Below, in pieces: positions 58,301-64,000 of a stretch of 64,000 nt of DNA (positions are counted from its first letter, which is position 1; each line of letters begins with the position of its first letter). The stretch is taken from the NCBI RefSeq assembly GCF_910592395.1, contig NC_088310.1:8437501-8501500 (forward strand), written 5' to 3'. Below the pieces are notes generated by a model, which saw only the letters and a list, made by a program, of their open reading frames with translations, made no database searches and was not told where the DNA came from. The stretch is from Lineus longissimus (lineage: Eukaryota > Nemertea > Pilidiophora > Heteronemertea > Lineidae). The position numbers and the translations under genes were made by a program.

Positions 58301-59644
58301 GGATGGTGCCTCATGGTTACAAATGGCACATGCAGGGTGCTTGTACATTCCAAACGAATCCATGGACATCACCAGCGTTGTTTTATTAGAGCATTCTTCA
58401 ATGATTGTTTCATTAGCAAAATCTGACGCGCAACTCGAGTGATAATCTGTGTAAAAACAATTGCGTAAGTTGTTCGTGTTGGAAAATGGTGAAAGATAAT
58501 AGTACGTGTCGCGACAGGGTTCCTCCGTGGTGGTCGTCGTTGTCGTTGGGATCGCCGTTGATGAATTCAAGGCGTCGGGATCGAAATAGAAGGTACGTGG
58601 AGGCAGCACTCGTAAGCACGAGAAGCGTAGCTTCCAGAAGAGGGTATCGTAGTCGCCCCAGCATTCACTGCAATACTTATTCCGATAGAGGACACCTGTA
58701 AGCCGACCGGAGACGGGGTAGTCAAGGAAGGGGTCATCATCAAGGCCTTCGCATAGGCCTCGTATTGTATTAGACGGGTAGTCGTGGGGGCATTGCATCA
58801 TTATCATAACCTCTCCCGAGCGTGATGTGATGGAATCCAATTGTGAGAATTTGCGGCATTGCATGGCATCCCTTACTTCTTCGGGGCCTCTGATCCTGCC
58901 ATCCAATGGTGGGCGTGTTGTGTTCACATCACTGCAGCAGTCCTCCATCACGGAGCACATCTCGTCACAGAAACATGTGGGAGTCGACCCAGGACCCAGA
59001 ATACCTCTTGTACATGAATACGTATCGGGACATGAACGATAAGCCATGGGAACGAGTTCCAATTCCGGTAGCGATTCAGTCGTGTGGCTACTTGCCGTGT
59101 TGCCGTTATTCCGAATGTCGTTCTTCTCGCCGGGCAAAATAGCTGCATTTGTCGGAGTAACGGGATGAAACGGGACAAGAACTGCGTGTTCACCGTTAGA
59201 CAAACTTGGTGTATTAATTGGTGGGACCAATGAAGCATTTATTAACGGTAAGTCTTCCTTATTGATAACATCTGCATGAAAGTAATCTTCATCCAAAAGC
59301 ATAACTCCAGGTGTGCTGGTGTCTCTGTCAGTGTCAAGTGTCAAACTTGGCAACGTCATTTGAACCTTTTCCTGCACGTGGCATTCTCCATCCTTAGGTA
59401 CCGTTCCTTCGGGGCAAAGCAAGGGGTGACACTTGTTGGAAATCGGGTCCAGAATTTCATCCTTATTGCATGATGGTAATTTTGTTTGGACGTTGTCTCC
59501 GATTTCCAATACCGAGTTCTCGTTAAGGTTTGAGACAAATTCAGGGAGTGGTTCAGCTGTTTGGGTCAGCACAAATGCTGGCAACTGGCTTATGAGAAAA
59601 CCTGCAAATAGCACAGCCGACGTGCAATGATTCTTTGAAGCCAT
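55328..59644 (-). CDS. seven-transmembrane receptor (class B/adhesion-like) with duplicated somatomedin-B-containing ectodomain
   Basis: An intronless 1,438-codon ORF; the frame stays open 66 codons upstream, but the ATG at 59644 gives a signal peptide (residues 1-28). The ectodomain has two near-identical units (about 39-478 and 479-922) and a truncated third (923-977). Each full unit has a CPEGTVPKDGEC module, a somatomedin-B-like cysteine cluster (CPDTYSC ... CFCDEMCSVMEDCC, at 205-238 and 648-681), a YRNKYCSECWGDYDTLFW block, a (T)7 linker and a second Cys-rich block. A stalk (978-1145) precedes seven hydrophobic helices (about 1150-1172, 1184-1203, 1211-1236, 1255-1278, 1303-1327, 1350-1371, 1377-1398) and a Ser/Thr-rich tail. 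Helix content (LALVMGGTWV, LNSLQGLFIFIAF) resembles secretin/adhesion or methuselah-like receptors. No autoproteolysis (GPS) motif is seen. The ligand is unknown. The third unit lacks the somatomedin-B-like part. Confidence 0.85.
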   Translation of the reverse strand: MASKNHCTSAVLFAGFLISQLPAFVLTQTAEPLPEFVSNLNENSVLEIGDNVQTKLPSCNKDEILDPISNKCHPLLCPEGTVPKDGECHVQEKVQMTLPSLTLDTDRDTSTPGVMLLDEDYFHADVINKEDLPLINASLVPPINTPSLSNGEHAVLVPFHPVTPTNAAILPGEKNDIRNNGNTASSHTTESLPELELVPMAYRSCPDTYSCTRGILGPGSTPTCFCDEMCSVMEDCCSDVNTTRPPLDGRIRGPEEVRDAMQCRKFSQLDSITSRSGEVMIMMQCPHDYPSNTIRGLCEGLDDDPFLDYPVSGRLTGVLYRNKYCSECWGDYDTLFWKLRFSCLRVLPPRTFYFDPDALNSSTAIPTTTTTTTEEPCRDTYYYLSPFSNTNNLRNCFYTDYHSSCASDFANETIIEECSNKTTLVMSMDSFGMYKHPACAICNHEAPSDISFCFLFGIPLPSIPTYNRPGSISLSFLFNLNENSVLDQGEDVNTQLSPCSAGEILDPFSNKCRPLLCPEGTVPKDGECHVPEKVQMTLPSLTLDTDRDTSTPGVMLLEPLVNKVPFDADDSIIESITLKNDSLVPPINTPSLSNGEHAVLVPFHPVTPTNAAILSGENDIRNNGNTASSHTTESLPELELVPMVYRPCPDTYSCTRGSLGPGSTPTCFCDEMCSVMEDCCSDVNTTRPPLEGRFRDPGELRDAMQCRKFSESDSITSRTGEVMIMMQCPHDYPSNTIRGLCEGLDDDPFLDYPVSGRLTGVLYRNKYCSECWGDYDTLFWKLRFSCLRVLPQLPFYHFDPDGLNSSTAIPTTTTTTTEEPCRDTYYYLSPFLNSNNLRNCFYTDYHSSCASDFADETIIEECSNKTTLVMSMGSFGMYKHPACAICNHETPSDISFCFLFGIPLPSIPTYNRPGSISLSFLFNLNENSVLDKGGDVNTQLSPCSAGEVLDPFSNKCRPLLCPEGTVPKDGECQVPEKSEETQTPGAPIPKIPITPSGPESNFAVLVSFRPAAPANIETMPESENDILNDGNGVTLIPNRNAGNKTGNELFALQTLELGNGDVELTSTPKMSTTPNDCPALRINQSEFSMFENGTAIHEHSGIRIEEGDYTIMDNFIIICVDVLQNLTKNEQGETSPAESPSPGFTASSILTISGMSISLVSLFMLFSIYVLLPKLRNVPGKTMMMLAMSLFLAQLLFLTGVAQIEHKTLCKVIAAAIHYFYTASFAWMSCMALDVTLTFSALNAFQLTSRKNFKFIFYSVFSWSYPAVLIGVSLLLDFIWKKEVHPYNPGYGDRYCWISNTSGLLVLFIVPVGAHLLANLIMFVVTVCSLHRATKAAKKVRKGDRANIWISLKLALVMGGTWVTAYVWIMTGSANVVLEYIYIILNSLQGLFIFIAFACRPYVWKLLKARLSGDGSGKTQGSSAYRVSSTSTTSVSMS
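56714..59530. repeat. in-frame coding tandem duplication inside the receptor gene (2.1 copies, about 1.33 kb unit)
   Basis: Copy 1 is 59530-58211 (1,320 nt), copy 2 is 58210-56879 (1,332 nt) and a partial third is 56878-56714. Long stretches are identical at DNA level, including synonymous positions (for example ggaaccggggcggttgtaag at about 56902 and 58232). The differences are in-frame indels (caaaatgg-type) and scattered substitutions. The unit boundary lies inside the FNLNENSVLD segment. The pattern suggests recent unequal exchange or ongoing gene conversion. Confidence 0.9.
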
Positions 59645-60464
59645 TTTTCGTATTTGAATCTTGATTGTCAAAGCTAGTCTTAGAAAAATATCATCAGAGT
59701 TAGTCAAAGTAATCACAGAACACTTATTATCTGCACCGGACCAAGATCGAAAAAGAAAAGCTGGTGACTTGAAAACTCCTCCAACTGAAAATTTTGCTGC
59801 TCTATCTTGAATCTGAAAGTAAATGATGTCATTCAGCAGCAAATCATATCGATAGCCATATCCATTAGAATGCCTGTAAGTTCGTACTTCGATCTTTGGC
59901 TTACTGCCTTTTTTTCAGCATACCTCCATTCCTTCTGAATGTCTCACCACCCAGGGTCTCACCACCCAGGACGCTCTACACTTGATAATCCAGTGAGTTT
60001 CGTAACTGTTATTGTATAGCCTTAGTGTAGCTCATTCACAGGACAAGAACACGAACCTTTTACCACTGACAAAAACATAATATCAAGGTTCGTGACGAAT
60101 GAAACTGAGTTTTTGGTCATTCCAAACGAAAGTTTTCGACAAATAGAACTAGTTGCTGTTATCCCTTCAGAACCACCTTGAAGAAAAAGTTAAGATAAGA
60201 AGCTCTCCGGAAAAAACATTGGCGTTTCTATCTCCAAACTAAAAGAAATTGCTTTCTCAAAACCGTCAGACCGTTCTTCCTCACTGCTGCAAATATTGTG
60301 TCTCGTTGCTTTCGTCAATAACTTCCGTTTCGGCCAATACTATGGAATCCAGGTGTTACTGTTCTCAAACGTCCTACCTCCAAGTCAGGTTTCCTCAAGC
60401 GCGCGTTGCTTGTTCGGCTCCTCATAACTTATAAATGAATCAGCAAGCACCGACCCTATATATA
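59645..60464. promoter_or_regulatory. receptor upstream region (5' UTR and promoter presumed)
   Basis: This is 820 bp between the receptor start codon and the left terminal repeat of the pogo-like element. It has no stop codon in the receptor frame until beyond 59842. A gtctcaccacccagg 15-mer occurs twice near 59941-59972. No clear TATA box is seen. Confidence 0.35.
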
Positions 60465-62687
60465 CAGTGAGTACTTAGTTAACTGGTGCTGGTCTAAAAT
60501 TTTCTAAGTCCATAATAGGTCATTATAATATGCATTTTAGGCCCAGATGGGTTGTGCAGGGCCTACATTCCTTTTGAGAAGCATGAATGGGCTAATAATG
60601 ACAACTTGAGCCTACTGCACATGTCGGCATTGATACCTATTGACTATGATCACTTTCATCAAGTACTCAGAAAGTTTTAATAGCTTGAAATCCGACATGC
60701 AGAAAGTCCATCCAAGACCACGATCACTGGCCAGTGCTTTTCATGGAAAATGAATGTCGTTACAAGCTTTTTACAGGGTAAACCCTAAAAAAAGTGGCAT
60801 TTGAATCAGGGAGGGGATGTGAGATTTTTGCCCAAAAGTTTAACTTGGGGGGTAAAGTAACTAACACTTACATAACCGATGCCATTAACAACATTTACTT
60901 ATTCACTACTTTGCACTACAACTGTTTTACAATTCCAAGTTGTCGTCAAAATTTAAGTTATCATCATCGTTATCGGAGTCTGACAATTCGTTTTCACCAA
61001 GCAACAAATCATCTGCAACATCATCACGATAATGACCATCTGGTTGAGGTGTTAAGCCAGCCACTTGAAATGACTTAGCCGCAGACTCAGGAGCTACATC
61101 ATTCCATGCTCTACTTATAATGCCGAGTACATCCTGTAATGTAATTTTGCGGCAATTTCCGTCAGCCTCAGTTGCATCACATTTCCATAACTTCCAATAC
61201 TTTCGCATTATAGCTTTAAATCCCCTCATAAAAGTGAGATCTAACGGCTGAGCCAGCGATGTACATCTAGCAGGAATATTGTCTAACAGTATGCCTGCTT
61301 CAACCATTGGGTAACAGAAATCCTCTGCTTGATGCGGTCGGAATCTGTCCAAAAGCAGAAGGATGTCATTAAAGTCAAAATCGCCAATGTAAGGGAAAAG
61401 AACATTGTCCAACCAATGTTGCAGTGTCTCTCCATTCTCCCAACCAGACCTCGAGGATGTGACCCGTACGTTATCTGGAATGTTGTTCAAATCTCTAATC
61501 TGACGCACGAAGCCCGGCTGCCTGAAAACAACATGAGCAGGCGGTTTTTCTCCGTTGGAGCCAACTGTCAATCCAACGGTGCACCCGAGTTTGGCATTTC
61601 CTCGCGATGTTTTCACATTTACATCTACTGTACCTCTGGTCTCGGCTGAATACATCGGAGGGAAGTCCAACTGAGCAAACGTTTCGTTAAAGTTCAAGAG
61701 CGTGTGGACATGGTTGTCAGCTACAGTTTGCCTAACGCCAGTCTGAAATTCTCTCACTCTCTGTGGTGCATCAGCCGGTACAGTGGTGGAATCTTTCGTT
61801 TTACGGCGGAAAACAATCTTTTTCCGTTTCATAAAATTTGTAACCCAACCCACTGATGCAGAAAACTGGGACCTTTCGGGGCGACGTGCTGCAATGTCCT
61901 CAAGTTCATTGTGTGGGAGTTGGCCCCACCAGTTCTGAAATTCAATCGTTGCATCATTAACAATGTCCGACCGAGAAACGGGCAGGGCAATATTCCTCCG
62001 TTCTTGAAAATGTTGATGCACGATATTCTCAACTTCCGGCCAACAACCATCATGGTCGGTTCTGACTCGCCGGCGTTCTGCATTTTCCTCCACTTGATCC
62101 GTCATTTCATCGATGTTCTGTATCCATCTCCTGAGCGTTGTTGGGGATAGTCGATAGCGCCTAGCATACTCATTGACATTTAGAATGCGGCCATGTTCAA
62201 TTGCTGTTTGGCAATCCAAGGCATGTCGCAGCCTGGCTTCAACAGTGTAACTGTTACATCGTCGAGGGAGACCAACTGCTGCAGCACCATTCTGCTGATC
62301 GGCATCATCATCATCATCATCGTCATCATTGCCAGCATCCATCATTGACTGACACATGACAAAGAGCGAAAGCATCAGCAGTAACAACAACGTTGTGTTC
62401 CTCATGATTTGAACTTTCAACAGGAATGACCAATATGATTGTTAGGGTAAAGGGCCTAGGAAATTACACAACTGCAATTGCCTTTCATACCAACCATTGA
62501 TTGATAAAATTGGCCACAGAAGACCAGATCAAGAAATGAACATGTAATCAAAACTCTGTCATTTTCTTCATTGAAATGTGATTAGTATAGGCCCTACATG
62601 GTCGTAAATCGACATTATCCCATTCTGGGCCTCTATTAGTGACTTAGAAAATTTTAGACCAAGCACCAGTTAACTAAGTAGTCACTG
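60465..62687 (-). mobile_element. pogo/Tigger-like DNA transposon, 2,223 bp, near-complete
   Basis: The left terminal repeat starts cagtgagtacttagttaact, ggtgct-ggtctaaaattttc, taagtc. The right one, inverted, starts cagtgactacttagttaact, ggtgcttggtctaaaatttt, ctaagtc. At least 48 of the first about 50 bases match, and weaker similarity (aggcccaga-tggg) continues inward. Both ends are flanked by TA (60463-60464 and 62688-62689), as expected for the Tc1/mariner-pogo superfamily. A single transposase ORF runs from right to left. The intact ORF and close terminal repeats indicate a young insertion. Confidence 0.88.
60927..62420 (-). CDS. pogo/Tigger-like transposase (CENP-B/jerky-like), 497 aa
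   Basis: The layout, in order: a hydrophobic start (residues 9-24); an Asp8 tract (32-39) from a gat microsatellite; a helix-turn-helix (about 58-105, NVNEYARRYRLSPTTLRRWI); a CENP-B-type second DNA-binding region ending in GWVTNFMKRKKIVFRRKT (191-208); and a DDE domain. At the first catalytic block (LLNFNETF, 241-248) position 245 is Asn (aac) where family members have Asp. The second block has LLLLDRFRPHQ (Asp358) and the third TSLAQPLDLTFMRGFK (Asp394). The C-terminus has SFQVAGLTPQPDG and an acidic tail. The frame is fully open, but the D-to-N change predicts loss of strand-transfer activity unless the annotation of that residue is wrong. The true start may be Met26 or Met27, which would drop the signal-like leader. 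Confidence 0.88.
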   Translation of the reverse strand: MKVQIMRNTTLLLLLMLSLFVMCQSMMDAGNDDDDDDDDADQQNGAAAVGLPRRCNSYTVEARLRHALDCQTAIEHGRILNVNEYARRYRLSPTTLRRWIQNIDEMTDQVEENAERRRVRTDHDGCWPEVENIVHQHFQERRNIALPVSRSDIVNDATIEFQNWWGQLPHNELEDIAARRPERSQFSASVGWVTNFMKRKKIVFRRKTKDSTTVPADAPQRVREFQTGVRQTVADNHVHTLLNFNETFAQLDFPPMYSAETRGTVDVNVKTSRGNAKLGCTVGLTVGSNGEKPPAHVVFRQPGFVRQIRDLNNIPDNVRVTSSRSGWENGETLQHWLDNVLFPYIGDFDFNDILLLLDRFRPHQAEDFCYPMVEAGILLDNIPARCTSLAQPLDLTFMRGFKAIMRKYWKLWKCDATEADGNCRKITLQDVLGIISRAWNDVAPESAAKSFQVAGLTPQPDGHYRDDVADDLLLGENELSDSDNDDDNLNFDDNLEL

Positions 62688-62689
62688 TA

Positions 62690-63696
62690 TATACACAGTA
62701 TGTACACATTTTCTTCAATTTATCAAAGGAAGCCAAGAGACTGACATGTCTCCGTTATGTCTTTCATTGGTTCTTCAAATAAAAAACAAGTGTACACAGC
62801 CTGACTGTCACTTTCTTGCTTTTGCAACGAAAGACGAAATCAATTATCCCATAGGTGCGATATGCAATATAGTTTCTGTTAAGAGCATGAGAATAAGTAG
62901 GTTTACATTCTGTCGTAATACGTTTTGCATCATCACTAACCATAAATTCACAATGAGTTTGATGATGTTACATCATCGGTCTAAAATTCATTCATTTTGT
63001 ATGATGTTTGCCTCACACACACTTCAGTCCAAAAACAAACCAATGATTCATTATGGAGTGAATCGAACCCGGATCGATAATGGGTGTGAAGTCGAAGATC
63101 AATGTGACTTTTTGTGAAATCGATGTTTATGTCCGACAAATCTAGAGTCTCATGGTGACCAGAGGTCGTTTCTTGCGCAACGAACAACAGTAAGGGATAA
63201 TGCAGCACCATCGACGATTGTCCTTTTGATTAATATCAAAACTGTACATGTACATGTATATAGAGTGAAGTCGCAACTGCAGCATCAGATCCTGAACTAT
63301 TGACAGATTGATTGTCATTGGTTATCACAAAGTTATGAAAGGATAAAAGTTATTTCTGATATCTACATATACTACCAGTAAATGATATCAACAAAACATT
63401 GCAAATTTTAATCTTCTGATCTCTCACCAATGCAGATGTATATCTTCTCTTTACATGATAAAAACACACTATATCAAATGTCAAGCTTGTTCATATACCC
63501 TTCGTACGTATACGTTTGTACCGTTCACATTCAATTCCGTAATAGACCGCAATCTGTTGTCACATAATCTTGAATAATCAGAATGAACCACCATTACTGT
63601 ACAAGGCATGTACAAGTAAGGATAGTTACGACAAAGTGGCATTGTCTGGGGCGATAATAGTTAGGCCAAGTTTTGTACCACAACAACATCAAGGAT
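62690..63696. other. intergenic region upstream of mARC gene 3
   Basis: Short open frames only. A gggttcgattc word on the minus strand (63063-63073) resembles a tRNA B box, but no A box or cloverleaf could be built around it. The promoter of mARC gene 3 should lie in the last few hundred bases, and no TATA box is evident. Confidence 0.4.
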
Positions 63697-63920
63697 ATGG
63701 TCGACCCTCCTGCTGCAGTTGTCCTCCCCATGGTCCTGGGGAGTCTGGGTCTCTACCTTACTTTCTATCTCTTGCACAAGAAACGGCGGCCTCGCCCCCT
63801 GGAATATGTTGGAACCGTGAAAGAGTTGTATTTCCATCCAATCAAGTCATGTCGTGGCGTGACTCTCCAGGAAGCAGAGTGTACGTGGATGGGGCTACGG
63901 GCACATGGAATGTACGACAG
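63697..63920 (+). CDS. mtarc: mARC gene 3, first exon (gene continues beyond the window)
   Basis: The 224-nt exon starts at an ATG in aaggatATGG and ends acag|gtaaga, identical in length and phase to exon 1 of genes 1 and 2. It encodes an N-terminal anchor (VVLPMVLGSLGLYLTFYLLH), a basic KKRRPRP, then LEYVGTVKELYFHPIKSCRG and EAECTWMGLRAHGMYDR. An in-frame ATG 24 nt upstream is less likely, because the 224-nt length matches both paralogues. The remaining six exons would lie to the right of 64000. Confidence 0.88.
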
Positions 63921-64000
63921 GTAAGAAGCCAACTGGAGTACTGCTGATCTTGTGGGGTGAGCTACAACCTCCCCTCCGAGTTAATCCAGCCTATATAGAG

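Noticed and set aside
59645-59842. 66-codon in-frame N-terminal extension of the receptor
   Set aside because: It would bury the signal peptide behind a non-hydrophobic leader. The ATG at 59644 starts a good signal sequence.
63030-63090. tRNA-like B box (gggttcgattc) on the minus strand
   Set aside because: No A box at the right distance and no cloverleaf arms could be formed. At most a decayed tRNA-derived SINE piece.

Overview
This window is genomic DNA from a multicellular animal, most likely a marine invertebrate. Genes are split by GT-AG introns, most of the sequence is non-coding, and it is packed with foldback elements, minisatellites and transposon remains. Frequent palindromic words such as taggcctac and acatgtac, a repeat rich in aggtca half-sites, and a GPCR with somatomedin-B-like modules point to an ambulacrarian, perhaps an echinoderm. 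That placement is inference; amphioxus or a mollusc is not excluded.

Layout: (1) Positions 1-31.4 kb contain no gene I can defend. They hold several MITE-like families, tandem arrays, a repeat rich in nuclear-receptor half-sites, an internally deleted PIF/Harbinger-like transposon (26.8-27.5 kb) and a 30-bp minisatellite of about 20 copies (29.5-30.1 kb). (2) Positions 31.5-39.6 kb hold a minus-strand gene reconstructed from three exons. It encodes a 158-aa homologue of the cannabinoid receptor interacting protein CNRIP1. Its 7.1-kb first intron contains a TIR-bounded element (36.0-37.5 kb) with a THAP zinc finger on one strand and a P2X7-like N-terminal fragment on the other. (3) Positions 45.6-63.9 kb hold a cluster of mitochondrial amidoxime-reducing component (mARC, MOSC-domain) genes. 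Two are complete seven-exon genes in convergent orientation (331 and 330 aa). The first exon of a third lies at the right edge, and an orphan last-exon relic lies near 54.6 kb. The exon sizes of the two complete genes are 224, 186/183, 178, 153, 62, 78 and 115 nt, and every intron phase agrees. (4) Between mARC copies lies an intronless 1,438-codon seven-transmembrane receptor gene (59644-55328, minus). Its ectodomain is a recent near-perfect internal duplication of about 444 codons carrying somatomedin-B-like modules. (5) A nearly intact pogo/Tigger-like DNA transposon (60465-62687) with long terminal inverted repeats and TA flanks sits about 0.8 kb upstream of the receptor start. Its transposase ORF is fully open, but the first catalytic Asp position reads Asn.

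The genes do not form an operon or an evident pathway. mARC proteins are molybdenum N-reductases anchored in the outer mitochondrial membrane, CNRIP1 is a small cytosolic adaptor of GPCR tails, and the large receptor is a cell-surface protein. The features most worth a second look are: a tandem array of duplicated splice donors directly after mARC exon 4; foldback elements lying within about 30-50 nt of two splice acceptors; two internally deleted transposons that each retain only the convergent 5' ends of two ORFs; and the duplicated receptor ectodomain. All gene models were built by eye from splice sites, phase and family resemblance, without database searches.
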